From Nocardiopsis alborubida (GTDB lineage Bacteria; Actinomycetota; Actinomycetes; Streptosporangiales; Streptosporangiaceae), in assembly GCF_012396365.1 (NCBI RefSeq), contig NZ_JAAXPG010000030.1, positions 27,647 through 91,646 of the forward strand: DNA of 64,000 bases, given 5' to 3'. This document shows positions 1 through 10,725 of the stretch, in pieces; the first letter of the stretch is position 1; each line of letters begins with the position of its first letter. A program made the position numbers and the translations under genes. The notes beneath the pieces are model-generated. The model was not told the DNA's origin and did no database searches. It worked only from the letters and a program-made list of their open reading frames with translations.

Positions 1-1139
1 TCGAGGAGGGCCTCTCCGGTTTCGTCGTGGACGCCGCCACCGGTGAGACGCTCTTCGAGCTGGATCCGGACGTTCCCGTGACCCCGGCCTCGACCACGAA
101 GATCGTCACCGCCGTCGCCGTACTGGACACCGTCGGACCCGACCACGTACTGAGCACCGAGGCCTACCTGGTTCCAGGACAGGACCGCGTGGTGCTGCGC
201 GGAGAGGGCGACGTCACCCTGACCACGACCGCCGACTCCGCAGCTTACCCGCAGGTAGCGACCCTGGAGGAGCTGGCCGAGCGCACGGCGCGGGCCCTGG
301 GGGAGGAGGGCCTCGACGCCGTCTCCCTCGGCTACGACGACTCGCTGTTCACCGGCCCGGACACCGCACCCGGCTGGAAGCCCACCTACGTCCTCGAGGG
401 CAGCACCGCCACGGTGCACGCGCTGATGATCGACTCCGGGAGGTTCTCCCCCGAGGCCAGCGGCCACGGGTCGCGCGTGCCGGACCCGCCCCTGTTCGCG
501 GCCCAGGCCTTCGCCGAACAGCTGGAGGAGGCGGGGATCACGGTCGAGGGAGCCCCCACCGAGGAGCAGGCCTCCGGGGAGCCCGTCGCCAGCGTCGACT
601 CGCCCCCCATGTCGGCGCTGGTCGAGCACATGATGCTGGCCAGCGACAACAACATGGCCGAGGCGCTGGGTCGGGTCACCGCGATCGGGCTGGGCGGGGA
701 GCCCTCCTTCGACGGCGCCGCGGCGGCCACCCACCAGGTGATGGAGAGCCTGGGCGTGGAGGGCGTGCGGCTGTCGGACAACAGCGGCCTGAGCACCGAG
801 AACAGGATCACACCGCGGGCCCTGGTGGAGCTGCTGCGGCTGGCCGCGAGCGGCGACCGCCCCGACCTCAACGCCGCGGTCACCGGCCTGCCCACGGCCA
901 ACTCCACGGGCACCCTGGCCGTGCCGGGGCGCTACTCCCCCTACTCGGCCGCGCACGAGGGCGCGGGGCTGGTGCGCGGCAAGACCGGCACCCTGAACGG
1001 GGTGAGCACCCTGGCCGGGACCATCCACGACCAGGAGGGCAACGTGTTCCTGTTCTCCTTCATGGCCAACCACCCCGACGCCCTCGGCCACCGCCTGGAC
1101 CCGCTGGCCGCCGCGCTCAGCCAGTGCGGCTGCTCCTGA
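1..1139 (+). CDS. dacB: D-alanyl-D-alanine carboxypeptidase / endopeptidase (peptidase S13, PBP4 type), 5' partial
   Basis: This low-molecular-weight penicillin-binding protein trims or cleaves peptidoglycan stem peptides outside the membrane. The reading frame is open to the left edge, so the signal peptide and the first residues are missing. The three active-site motifs of the S13 family are visible: S-T-T-K (catalytic Ser codon at 90), S-D-N near 642-650, and K-T-G-T at 981-992. The C-terminus ends in a Cys-Gly-Cys-Ser tail. It lies directly upstream of the zinc metalloprotease and tilS genes, the same order as in mycobacteria and streptomycetes, which supports the call. The true start lies outside the window. 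Confidence 0.93.
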   Translation, partial: EEGLSGFVVDAATGETLFELDPDVPVTPASTTKIVTAVAVLDTVGPDHVLSTEAYLVPGQDRVVLRGEGDVTLTTTADSAAYPQVATLEELAERTARALGEEGLDAVSLGYDDSLFTGPDTAPGWKPTYVLEGSTATVHALMIDSGRFSPEASGHGSRVPDPPLFAAQAFAEQLEEAGITVEGAPTEEQASGEPVASVDSPPMSALVEHMMLASDNNMAEALGRVTAIGLGGEPSFDGAAAATHQVMESLGVEGVRLSDNSGLSTENRITPRALVELLRLAASGDRPDLNAAVTGLPTANSTGTLAVPGRYSPYSAAHEGAGLVRGKTGTLNGVSTLAGTIHDQEGNVFLFSFMANHPDALGHRLDPLAAALSQCGCS

Positions 1140-1163
1140 CCGGATCACCACGCGCACACGCCC

Positions 1164-1183
1164 CCGTCCGCGCGACCGGACGG
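1164..1183 (+). terminator. Candidate terminator after dacB
   Basis: A perfect 7-bp GC stem (CCGTCCG / CGGACGG) encloses a 6-nt loop 25 bp after the dacB stop. There is no T-tract, so its strength is uncertain. Confidence 0.4.
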
Positions 1184-1303
1184 CGGCGGTGCGGCTCCTC
1201 CGGCGGTACCGGGGGAGCCGGGGAAATCGGTCGCCCTCAGGGTCATCCCGGGCGGTACCCGGAATTCCCGCCCTGATCCCCGTGCCGTCCCGCGCCGCGT
1301 GGG

Positions 1304-1309
1304 TAGGCT
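1304..1309 (+). promoter_or_regulatory. -10 element for a leaderless transcript of the zinc metalloprotease gene
   Basis: TAGGCT matches the actinobacterial TANNNT -10 and ends 6 nt before the GTG at 1316. No Shine-Dalgarno is present, so the mRNA probably starts at the start codon. Confidence 0.5.
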
Positions 1310-1315
1310 GGCGGT

Positions 1316-2404
1316 GTGACTGTGATCGACTGGGACGTAGCCGTGAACACCGGTGTCCGCCTCGTGCGCCCGGGCCCGCAGGTGGACCTGTCCGACGCGC
1401 GGCAGGCCGTCGCGCAGTTGCGCGAACTCTCCACCGTGGCGGCCGGACACGTACGCGAATTCACCGGAATGAACCCCCTCGAACCAGCGGGCCCCGCGGT
1501 CATCGTGGACCGCCCCGGCTGGATCCGAGCCAACGTCGACGGGTTCCGAGTGGTCATCGAACCCGTACTCGAACAGATGGGCGCCGACCGGCTCAACAAC
1601 AGCCCGGCCGGGAACCTGACCAGCGCGGTCGGCTCCCGGATCACCGGGGTGCAGCTCGGAGCGGTGCTCTCCTACCTGGCGGGGAAGGTCCTCGGCCAGT
1701 ACGAACTCTTCCTGCCGCCGGGCCCCGACGGCACCCTGCCGACCGGCCGTCTGACGCTGGTGGCGCCCAACATCGTCAACGCCGAACGCGAGATGGACGT
1801 CGACCCCCGGGACTTCCGGCTGTGGGTGTGCCTGCACGAGGAGACCCACCGCATGCAGTTCACGGCCACGCCGTGGCTGCGGGGCCACGTCCAGGACCTC
1901 ATGCAGGAGCTGCTCCTGTCGTCGGAGATGGACGCGGGCGACCTCATCGGCAGGCTGCGCGCCGCGGGCGAGGCCGTCGCCGACGCCGTCCGGGGCGGGG
2001 GCGAGAGCAACCTCATCACCGCCATCCAGAGCCCCGAGCAGAGCGAGATCATGGACCGGGTCACCGCGGTCATGAGCCTCGCCGAGGGCCACGGCGACTT
2101 CGTCATGGACGCCGTCGGCCCCGAGGTGGTGCCCACCGTCGCCACCATCCGCGCCCGCTTCCAGAAGCGCCGCGAGTCCGCCAACCCCGTCGACCGGATC
2201 ATGCGCCAGCTGCTGGGCATGGACATGAAGATGCGCCAGTACGAGGAGGGCGCCGCCTTCGTCCGCGCCGTGGTGGCCGCGGTCGGCATGACCGAGTTCA
2301 ACCGGGTGTGGACCTCGCCCGAGACCCTGCCCACCCTGGCGGAGATCCGCAACCCCACGGCCTGGATCGACCGGGTCGTGCGCCCGGCGGCCATCAGCGA
2401 GTGA
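1316..2404 (+). CDS. Zinc-dependent metalloprotease of the DUF2342 family
   Basis: A 362-residue soluble protein with the zincin motif HEETH at residues 174-178 (nt 1835-1849), embedded in a stretch resembling the actinobacterial DUF2342 / 'F420 biosynthesis associated' family. The physiological substrate of this family is not established. It has no signal peptide or membrane segment, so it should be cytoplasmic. It lies between dacB and tilS, its standard place in actinobacteria. Its TGA overlaps the tilS GTG by 4 bp, suggesting translational coupling. The start is the GTG that follows a -10 by 6 nt. Confidence 0.85.
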   Translation: MTVIDWDVAVNTGVRLVRPGPQVDLSDARQAVAQLRELSTVAAGHVREFTGMNPLEPAGPAVIVDRPGWIRANVDGFRVVIEPVLEQMGADRLNNSPAGNLTSAVGSRITGVQLGAVLSYLAGKVLGQYELFLPPGPDGTLPTGRLTLVAPNIVNAEREMDVDPRDFRLWVCLHEETHRMQFTATPWLRGHVQDLMQELLLSSEMDAGDLIGRLRAAGEAVADAVRGGGESNLITAIQSPEQSEIMDRVTAVMSLAEGHGDFVMDAVGPEVVPTVATIRARFQKRRESANPVDRIMRQLLGMDMKMRQYEEGAAFVRAVVAAVGMTEFNRVWTSPETLPTLAEIRNPTAWIDRVVRPAAISE

Positions 2405-3420
2405 GCGGTCCGCACCCCGCCGTCGCCGCCGTGCGATCGGCGGTCCGGCGGGTGCTGCGGGACCTGCCCGCCGACACCACGGCGCTCGTGGCGTGCAGCG
2501 GCGGCGCCGACTCCCTGGCGCTGGCGGGCGCGGTGGCCTTCGAGGCCCCCCGCGTGGGCCGGGCCGCGGGGGCGGTCACCGTCGACCACGGGCTCCAGGA
2601 GGGGTCGGCCCAGCGCGCCGAAGCGGTGGCCAAGGTCCTGGACGGGCTCGGGCTCGACCCCGTCCTGGTCAGGACGGTGCGGGTGACCGGCCCGGGCGGA
2701 CCCGAGGCGTCCGCCCGGCGCGCCCGCTACGAGGCCCTGGACGGAGCGGTCGCCGACCGCGCCCCCGCCGTGGTGCTGCTCGGCCACACCCTCGACGACC
2801 AGGCCGAGACGGTCCTGCTCGGCCTGGCCCGCGGCTCCGGGGCCCGCTCGCTGGCGGGCATGGCGCCGCGCACCGGCCACCGCCTGCGCCCCCTGCTGGA
2901 CCTGGACCGCGCCACCGTGCGCGAGGCCTGCGCCCGGATGGGGCTGGACGCGTGGGAGGACCCGCACAACCTCGACCCCCGCTTCGCCCGGTCGCGGGTG
3001 CGCCATGAGGCCCTGCCCGCCCTGGAGCGCGCGCTGGGGCCGGGGATCGCCGCCGCGCTCGCCCGCACGGCGGGCATGCTGCGCGCGGACGCCGACACCC
3101 TGGACCTGCTCGCCGACGGCCTTTTCGAGGAGGCGTCCGCCCCGGGGGACGGGGACCGGCGGGACGGGGACCGCGGGGACGCGCGCGCGGTCGGGCCCGC
3201 ACTGGCGGTGGCGCCGCTGGAGCGGGCTCCGGAGTCCCTGCGCACCCGGGTGCTGCGCCGGGCCGCGCTCGCCGCGGGCTGTCCGGCCAGCGCGCTGACC
3301 GCCCGGCACGTGCGCGAGCTGGACCGGTTGGTCACCGCGTGGCGTGGTCAGGCCCACATCGACCTGCCCGGAGGCGTCCGGGGCCTACGTGTCGCGGGCC
3401 GTGTCCGTTTCGAGGGCTGA
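2401..3420 (+). CDS. tilS: tRNA(Ile)-lysidine synthetase
   Basis: TilS modifies C34 of the CAU-anticodon tRNA(Ile) to lysidine using ATP and lysine, so that AUA is read as Ile. The N-type ATP-pyrophosphatase P-loop SGGADS is at residues 33-38, followed by the VDHGLQ and LGHTLDDQAET motifs typical of the family. The protein is 339 residues, a short actinobacterial form with a reduced C-terminal region. The start is a GTG at 2401 overlapping the preceding stop (GTGA). It precedes hpt as in most actinobacteria. Confidence 0.93.
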   Translation: MSGPHPAVAAVRSAVRRVLRDLPADTTALVACSGGADSLALAGAVAFEAPRVGRAAGAVTVDHGLQEGSAQRAEAVAKVLDGLGLDPVLVRTVRVTGPGGPEASARRARYEALDGAVADRAPAVVLLGHTLDDQAETVLLGLARGSGARSLAGMAPRTGHRLRPLLDLDRATVREACARMGLDAWEDPHNLDPRFARSRVRHEALPALERALGPGIAAALARTAGMLRADADTLDLLADGLFEEASAPGDGDRRDGDRGDARAVGPALAVAPLERAPESLRTRVLRRAALAAGCPASALTARHVRELDRLVTAWRGQAHIDLPGGVRGLRVAGRVRFEG

Positions 3421-3558
3421 GGTCCGTCTGCGTCCGGCGTGTCCGCCCCGCGGGACGCGCCGTCGCGGGGGGAGGCGGGCCGGTCCGGCTCCGCCGCCGT
3501 GTTCGGCACGTTTATCCTGGTTGCCGCAAACGGGGAACCCAGCAGCGAGGACATCAGC

Positions 3559-4113
3559 GTGGACGCCAAAGACATGGGTCGGGACCTGGAGAAGGTCCTG
3601 GTCACCGAGGAAGAGATCAAGGCCCGCCTGGAGGAGATCGGCGCACGGATCGACGCCGACTACGCGGACAAGGACCTGCTCATCGTCGGTGTGCTCAAGG
3701 GCGCGGTGATGGTGATGGCCGACCTCGCCCGGGTACTGCACACCCCGGTCTCCATGGACTGGATGGCGGTCTCCTCCTACGGGGCCGGGACCACCTCCTC
3801 CGGGGTGGTCCGCATCCTCAAGGACCTGGAGACCGACATCAAGGACCGCGACGTCCTCATCGTCGAGGACGTCATCGACTCCGGTCTGACCCTGTCGTGG
3901 CTGATCGGCAACCTGAAGTCGCGCGGGCCCCGCTCGGTGGAGGTCTGCACCATGATCCGCAAGCCGCTGGCCTTCGACGTGGACCTGCACGTCGAGTACG
4001 TCGGCTTCGACCTGCCCAACGAGTTCATCGTCGGCTACGGCCTCGACTACGCCGAGAAGTACCGCAACCTGCCCTTCATCGGCACCCTCGCCCCGCACGT
4101 CTACGAGGGCTAG
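3559..4113 (+). CDS. hpt: Hypoxanthine (guanine) phosphoribosyltransferase
   Basis: This purine-salvage enzyme converts hypoxanthine or guanine plus PRPP into IMP or GMP. The PRPP-binding loop V-E-D-V-I-D-S-G is at residues 102-109, and the flexible-loop and C-terminal aspartate motifs are in place. I chose the GTG at 3559 because GCGAGGA lies 7 nt upstream, giving 184 residues, the usual family length; a further in-frame upstream extension has no ribosome-binding site. It sits between tilS and ftsH, the conserved order, and is followed by a strong hairpin. Confidence 0.92.
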   Translation: MDAKDMGRDLEKVLVTEEEIKARLEEIGARIDADYADKDLLIVGVLKGAVMVMADLARVLHTPVSMDWMAVSSYGAGTTSSGVVRILKDLETDIKDRDVLIVEDVIDSGLTLSWLIGNLKSRGPRSVEVCTMIRKPLAFDVDLHVEYVGFDLPNEFIVGYGLDYAEKYRNLPFIGTLAPHVYEG

Positions 4114-4583
4114 GCGGCGTTGTCTTCGGACCTGCGCCCCGCTTCGTTCCGTGTTCGGACGCCCTTCGCCGGGGGAACCCCCGGCGCCCGCGGCGGGTCG
4201 GCTCGTTCCTCGCGAACCCGCCTCCGCCGCCTCCAGGACCCCGTGGGCGTCCGAACCGTCCCCGGGGCTGAGGCCGGTCCGAGAACAGACTCCGGCGACG
4301 GCCCGCCGGGAACACCGTTCCGCCTCCGTGCGGGCCCGCAGGGACCCGTACGGAGGCTGTGGGGAGAGCCACGGGAACAACGCGGTGGGGTGTCGTCGTT
4401 GCCTTCATGACGGTTCCCGTCCGGTCGTCCGTGCGGGCGTGCCCGCCCTTGGGGGCGAGGTGTACCGTCGAATATCCCGGCGACGTTCCGGGGAACCACG
4501 TGTCCGATAGGTCCTGCTTCGGAAACTCCTCTGGGGTGGGGCGGCCTGGTCAGGAGGGACGGACCCGACAGGGTTCCGCTCAC
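4114..4583. other. Gene-free stretch hpt - ftsH
   Basis: 470 bp without a convincing gene. It holds the hpt terminator hairpin at 4167-4186 and, presumably, the ftsH promoter. AGGAGGG at 4552-4558 is too far (26 nt) from the ftsH ATG to serve it. Open frames here lack codon bias and recognisable protein features. Confidence 0.6.
4167..4186 (+). terminator. Terminator after hpt
   Basis: CGCCGGGGG-AA-CCCCCGGCG forms a perfect 9-bp inverted repeat 54 bp after the hpt stop. Confidence 0.6.
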
Positions 4584-6637
<2,054 letters not shown>

Positions 6638-6641
<4 letters not shown>

Positions 6642-7237
6642 GCGCGGCTGAGGAACTACCTCCCAGGTCCGTGGACCGCCTGCGCATCGAGCGCGCCGTC
6701 CGCGAGATCCTGCTCGCCATCGGCGAGGATCCGGACCGGGACGGCCTGGTCAAGACGCCCGAGCGGGTGGCCAGGGCCTACGAGGAGCAGTTCGCGGGAC
6801 TGGGACAAAAGCCCGGGGACGTGCTCACCACCGTGTTCGAGGCCGGACACGAGGAGATGGTCCTGGTCAAGGACATCGAGCTCTACTCCACCTGTGAGCA
6901 CCACCTGGTGCCGTTCTACGGGGTGGCGCACGTGGGCTACATCCCCGGCGCGGACGGCCGCATCACCGGCCTGAGCAAGCTCGCCCGCCTGGTGGACGTG
7001 TACGCGCGCCGCCCGCAGGTGCAGGAGCGGCTCACCGGCCAGGTGTCGGACGCGATCATGGAGTTCCTCCAGCCGCGCGGGGTGATCGTCGTGGTCGAGG
7101 CCGAACACCTGTGCATGACCATGCGCGGGGTGCGCAAGCCCGGGGCCAAGACCGTCACCTCGGCGGTGCGGGGGATCTTCCGCAGCAGCGACCGGACCCG
7201 CTCCGAGGCGATGAGCCTGATCCTGAGCCAGCGGTAG
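6638..7237 (+). CDS. folE: GTP cyclohydrolase I
   Basis: The first step of tetrahydrofolate synthesis: GTP to 7,8-dihydroneopterin triphosphate plus formate. Zinc ligands sit in STCEHHLVPF and in EHLCMTMRGV, and the 199-residue length is normal. The GTG start overlaps the ftsH stop (GTGA). It is followed by a very stable hairpin that separates it from folP and its own leaderless promoter, so folE is transcribed mainly with ftsH. Confidence 0.95.
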
Positions 7238-7284
7238 GACCGCGCCAGGGCCCTCCCCGGAGCGGCCGGGCGCGTCCCTCCCCC

Positions 7285-7322
7285 GAACCCTCCCCGGCGA
7301 CCGAGGTCGCGGGGGAGGGTTC
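7285..7322 (+). terminator. Strong hairpin between folE and folP
   Basis: An 18-nt left arm (7285-7302) pairs with 7305-7322 with a single mismatch, 47 bp after the folE stop. It is probably a terminator, although no T-run follows. Confidence 0.65.
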
Positions 7323-7382
7323 GGTGCTTTCCCGGGCGGGCGCAAGCCCCGGGCGCGCGCCTCCGGTTCTCCGGCGTACGCG

Positions 7383-7388
7383 TAGGGT
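7383..7388 (+). promoter_or_regulatory. -10 element for leaderless folP operon
   Basis: TAGGGT ends 7 nt before the folP ATG at 7396, the geometry of an actinobacterial leaderless promoter. Confidence 0.5.
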
Positions 7389-7395
7389 GATCCTT

Positions 7396-8298
7396 ATGGG
7401 GCCGAAACACACACTTCCGGGCCTGCCCGACCGCGGGCGGTGCCTGGTCATGGGGGTCGTGAACGTCACCCCCGACTCGTTCTCCGACGGCGGCGCGTGG
7501 TTCGATCCCGACAGGGCGATCGAACACGGGACGCGCCTGGTCGAGGAGGGCGCGGACATGATCGACGTGGGCGGTGAGTCCACCCGTCCCGGCGCGCAGC
7601 GTGTCTCCGCGGAGGAGGAGCTGCGCAGGGTCGAACCGGTCGTGCGGGAGCTCTCCGCGCGGGGTGTCGCCGTCAGCGTCGACACCATGCGCGCCGAGGT
7701 CGCCGAGAAGGCCGTGGAGGCCGGGGCCGTCCTGGTCAACGACGTCAGCGGCGGGCTGGCCGACCCGGCCATGGCCCGACTCGTGGCCTCTTCCGGCGTT
7801 GCCTACGTGTTGATGCACTGGCGTGGGCATAGTCATGACATGCAGAGCCGTGCCGTGTACACGGATGTCGTCCAGGAGGTCCTCGATGAGCTCCGCGACC
7901 GTATGGAGGCCATGATCAGTGCAGGTGTCGACCCCGGCCAGATCGTTCTGGACCCCGGGCTGGGATTCTCCAAACGCCCCGAGCAGGCACACAACTGGGC
8001 GCTCCTGCACCAACTGGAGCGCTTCCACGAACTGGGACGCCCCGTGCTGGTGGCCGGATCGCGCAAGCGCTTCCTGAGCCGCCTGCTCGGCGACGCCAAG
8101 GGCGAGGACCGCCCCTTCGCCGAGTGCGACGCCGCCACCGCGGCCGTCACCACCCTGTCCGCGGACCGGGGGGCGTGGGCCGTGCGGGTGCACGACGTCC
8201 GTCCCAGCGCCGACGCCGTCCGCGTGGCGGCGGCCTGGTCCGACGGGGGCGCCCGTCTGGACGAGGGACGCGCCGAGCCGGTGGAGGGCCGCCTGTGA
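7396..8298 (+). CDS. folP: Dihydropteroate synthase
   Basis: The enzyme condenses 6-hydroxymethyl-dihydropterin diphosphate with p-aminobenzoate. The diagnostic loops NVTPDSFSDGG and IDVGGESTRPGA are both present near the N-terminus, and GSRKRFL near the C-terminus contacts the phosphate. The product is 300 residues. I chose the ATG at 7396 on the leaderless promoter; a GTG 9 nt upstream is possible. It is the first gene of a tightly overlapping run through the NTF2-like gene, folB-folK and the DUF3180 gene. Confidence 0.95.
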   Translation: MGPKHTLPGLPDRGRCLVMGVVNVTPDSFSDGGAWFDPDRAIEHGTRLVEEGADMIDVGGESTRPGAQRVSAEEELRRVEPVVRELSARGVAVSVDTMRAEVAEKAVEAGAVLVNDVSGGLADPAMARLVASSGVAYVLMHWRGHSHDMQSRAVYTDVVQEVLDELRDRMEAMISAGVDPGQIVLDPGLGFSKRPEQAHNWALLHQLERFHELGRPVLVAGSRKRFLSRLLGDAKGEDRPFAECDAATAAVTTLSADRGAWAVRVHDVRPSADAVRVAAAWSDGGARLDEGRAEPVEGRL

Positions 8299-8744
8299 AG
8301 TCGCGCCAGGAGGTCATGGAGCGCGTGGCCGAGGCCAACGCGCAGTTCTACAGCGCCATCGAGAACGGTGACATCGACCTGATGCGCAGCGTCTGGGCGG
8401 AGGAGCACGAGGCGCCCGACCTGGTGTGCGTGAACCCCGGCTGGCCGCTGCTGCGCGGGCGCACCGAGATCATGCGCGCCTGGTCGCTGATCATGGCCAA
8501 CGTCACCTACATCCAGTACGTGCTCACCGAGACCCACATCGGGATCGGCGGCGACATCGCCATGGTCACGTGCGAGGAGAACGTGCTGACCGCCGAGGAG
8601 GACAGCCCCGGCTTCGTCGCGGGCGGCCAGGTGGTCACCACCAACCTGTTCGTGGACACCGAACAGGGGTGGCGGCTGTGGTCGCACCACGCCTCGCCCG
8701 TGCTCATGGAGGACGACGAGGACGAGGGAGAGGTCGAGGCCTGA
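8295..8744 (+). CDS. NTF2/SnoaL-like small alpha+beta protein in the folate operon
   Basis: A 149-residue protein with the cone-shaped NTF2-like fold pattern: an N-terminal helix with AVxANxxFYxAIExGD, a V-N-P-G-W-P-L-L-R-G loop and a terminal WRLWSHHASPV strand. Such genes sit between folP and folB in many actinobacteria, but their role is not known; a pterin-related or accessory role is only inferred from position. Its GTG start overlaps the folP stop and its TGA overlaps the next ATG, so the genes are probably translationally coupled. Confidence 0.8.
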   Translation: MKSRQEVMERVAEANAQFYSAIENGDIDLMRSVWAEEHEAPDLVCVNPGWPLLRGRTEIMRAWSLIMANVTYIQYVLTETHIGIGGDIAMVTCEENVLTAEEDSPGFVAGGQVVTTNLFVDTEQGWRLWSHHASPVLMEDDEDEGEVEA

Positions 8745-9625
8745 TGCCCGATCGCGTCGCGCTCCGCGGACTGCGGGCACGCGGCCACCACGGCGTGTTC
8801 GACTTCGAACGCCGGGAGGGCCAGGACTTCGTGGTCGACGCGGTGCTGTACCTGGACACCGCCCCGGCGGCGGCCTCCGACGACGTGGGCGACACCGTCC
8901 ACTACGGCCTGCTCGCCGACCGGCTGGTCGCGATCGTGACCGGGGAACCGGTCAACCTGATCGAGACCCTCGCCGAGCGGCTGGCCCGGGAGTGCCTGGC
9001 CGAGCCGCTGGTCGAGCGGGCGGAGGTGACGGTGCACAAGCCGTCGGCGCCCATCGAGCACGAGTTCGCCGACGTGGCCGTCACCGTGGTCCGGGCGCGG
9101 CGCGATCCCTCCACACGGCGTGCCGTGCTCTCCCTGGGCTCCAACCTCGGGGACCGCATGGCGTCCCTCCAGGGAGCCGTGGACACGCTGCTGGGCGGCG
9201 CGGGCGCGCCGGTCCCGGTGGCGGTGTCCCCCGTCTACGAGACCGCGCCGGTGGGCGGACCCGAACAGGGGGCCTTCCTCAACGCGGTCCTGGTCGTGGA
9301 CGCCGACGGACCGCCCCGCGCCCTGCTGGAGCGCGCCCAGGCGGCCGAGCGGGCCTTCGACCGCGTCCGCGAGGTCCGCTGGGGGCCGCGCACGCTGGAC
9401 GTGGACGTCATCGCGTTCGGGGACGTGCGCGACGACGACCCGGAGCTGACCCTGCCGCATCCGCGCGCCCACCAGAGGGGGTTCGTGCTCCGGCCCTGGC
9501 TGGACGCCGACCCCGGTGCGCGCCTGCCCGGGAGGGGGGCGGTCGCCGACCTGCTGGACGCCTGCGGTGAGCAGGGGCTGCACCGGCGCGACGACCTGCG
9601 GCTGCGTCTGCCGGGGCGCGGCTGA
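8744..9625 (+). CDS. folBK: Bifunctional dihydroneopterin aldolase / hydroxymethyldihydropterin pyrophosphokinase (FolB-FolK fusion)
   Basis: One uninterrupted 293-residue ORF encodes two consecutive folate enzymes. Residues 1 to about 120 are FolB (start RVALRGLRARGHHGVFDFER, with ETLAERLA and a VTVHKPSAP strand). Residues from about 127 are FolK (LSLGSNLGDR, then ETAPVGGPEQGAFLNAV and the R-W-G-P-R-T-L-D-V-D signature). No stop and no internal Shine-Dalgarno separates the halves, unlike the two separate genes in mycobacteria. Fusion would channel dihydroneopterin aldolase product to the kinase. It overlaps both neighbours by a TGATG junction. Confidence 0.93.
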   Translation: MPDRVALRGLRARGHHGVFDFERREGQDFVVDAVLYLDTAPAAASDDVGDTVHYGLLADRLVAIVTGEPVNLIETLAERLARECLAEPLVERAEVTVHKPSAPIEHEFADVAVTVVRARRDPSTRRAVLSLGSNLGDRMASLQGAVDTLLGGAGAPVPVAVSPVYETAPVGGPEQGAFLNAVLVVDADGPPRALLERAQAAERAFDRVREVRWGPRTLDVDVIAFGDVRDDDPELTLPHPRAHQRGFVLRPWLDADPGARLPGRGAVADLLDACGEQGLHRRDDLRLRLPGRG

Positions 9626-10107
9626 TGCCCCAGGACGAGGAGGGGCGGATGCGCCCCACCGGGTGGCGGGTGCCGTCCCTGCTGGCGGTGGTCGGCGCCC
9701 TCGCGGGGGTGCTGATCACCAACTCCCTGCCGGGTCTGCCGCTGCTGCCGTGGTCGGCGATCCCGACCCTGCTGCTGCTCGCGGTCACCGAGGGCTACAC
9801 GGCGGGGCGGACCCGCAGGCGCATCCGCCGGGAGCCGGGCACCGAGCCGATGCAGCCGCTCAGCGCCGCCCGCCTGGTCGCCCTGGCCAAGGCCAGCGCG
9901 CTGTTCGCGGCCCTGGCGCTGGGCTTCTTCGCGGGGATGGCGCTGTCGGTGTCGGACACGCTGGTGCTGCCCGTGCACCGGGAGGTGTTCCTCACCGCGC
10001 TGGGCACGGCCCTGTCGTCGGGGCTGCTGCTGGCCGCCGCCCTGTACCTGGAGCACGCCTGCCGGGTCCCCGAGGACGACGATCCGCAGGACGGCGCCCG
10101 GTTCTGA
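9625..10107 (+). CDS. DUF3180 family membrane protein
   Basis: A 160-residue integral membrane protein with four hydrophobic segments (about residues 16-33, 40-55, 84-105 and 118-137). It follows folK in nearly all actinobacteria and matches the DUF3180 family by layout; its function is unknown. The ATG overlaps the folBK stop, and it appears to end the folate operon. Confidence 0.82.
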   Translation: MPQDEEGRMRPTGWRVPSLLAVVGALAGVLITNSLPGLPLLPWSAIPTLLLLAVTEGYTAGRTRRRIRREPGTEPMQPLSAARLVALAKASALFAALALGFFAGMALSVSDTLVLPVHREVFLTALGTALSSGLLLAAALYLEHACRVPEDDDPQDGARF

Positions 10108-10188
10108 CTCCCCGGGGTCTTTCGTCCGAATTGGCCTGCGCGCCGCGTCGGTCTGCCGGTGCTTGCCCCCGGATGGTTGACTGGCTCC

Positions 10189-10725
10189 GTGGAGACCAGT
10201 GACACGACATCGCCGCCCGGGCCCTCCAGGCCGCTCGACGCGGCGTTCGCACCGCCCGGGGACGCCGCCTGGAGCCGTGTGTCGCCCGCCCTGGCCTGGT
10301 ACCGCCGGATCGTGGTGGGCGTACTGTGCCTGATCGCCGGGGGCGGGGGCGTCCTGCTGCTGCTCGTACGGGCCTCCTGGCCCTGGGCCGTCGCCTGGGC
10401 GGTGCTGGCCGCGGCGGTCCTGGCCGCGTGCTGGGTCCTGGCCGGGCTCTTCCGCCGGTCGTGGGGCTACGCGGAGGCCTCCGAGGAGCTCTACCTCACC
10501 TACGGGGTGTTCGTGAGGCAGCTGGTGGTCATCCCCTACGGCCGGATGCAGGTCGTGGACGTCACCGCCGACCTCCTCGAACAGGCCCTGGGCATCGCCA
10601 CCGTGCAGGTGCGCACCGCCGCCAGCACCGCGGACACCAGGGTGGTCGGGCTGCCGCTGGCCGAGGCGGTCCGGATGCGCGACCGGCTCGCGGCGCGCAG
10701 TGAGAGCTTCTCGACGGGGTTGTAA
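10189..10725 (+). CDS. Bacterial PH-domain (DUF304/YdbS-like) membrane protein
   Basis: A 178-residue protein with a proline-rich start, two transmembrane segments (about 43-65 and 71-92) and one bacterial PH-like domain (E-E-L-Y-L-T-Y-G-V-F followed by I-P-Y-G-R-M-Q-V-V-D-V). It abuts a second, larger PH-domain protein with no spacing, forming the usual YdbS/YdbT-like pair, probably a membrane complex of unknown role. The start is uncertain: GTG at 10189 is preferred, GTG at 10159 is possible. Confidence 0.8.
   Translation: METSDTTSPPGPSRPLDAAFAPPGDAAWSRVSPALAWYRRIVVGVLCLIAGGGGVLLLLVRASWPWAVAWAVLAAAVLAACWVLAGLFRRSWGYAEASEELYLTYGVFVRQLVVIPYGRMQVVDVTADLLEQALGIATVQVRTAASTADTRVVGLPLAEAVRMRDRLAARSESFSTGL

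Noticed and set aside
1189..3420. Long plus-strand frame running from before the metalloprotease gene into tilS
   Set aside because: Only the part from 2401 has TilS motifs; the upstream part is an Arg/Pro-rich shadow of the metalloprotease gene.
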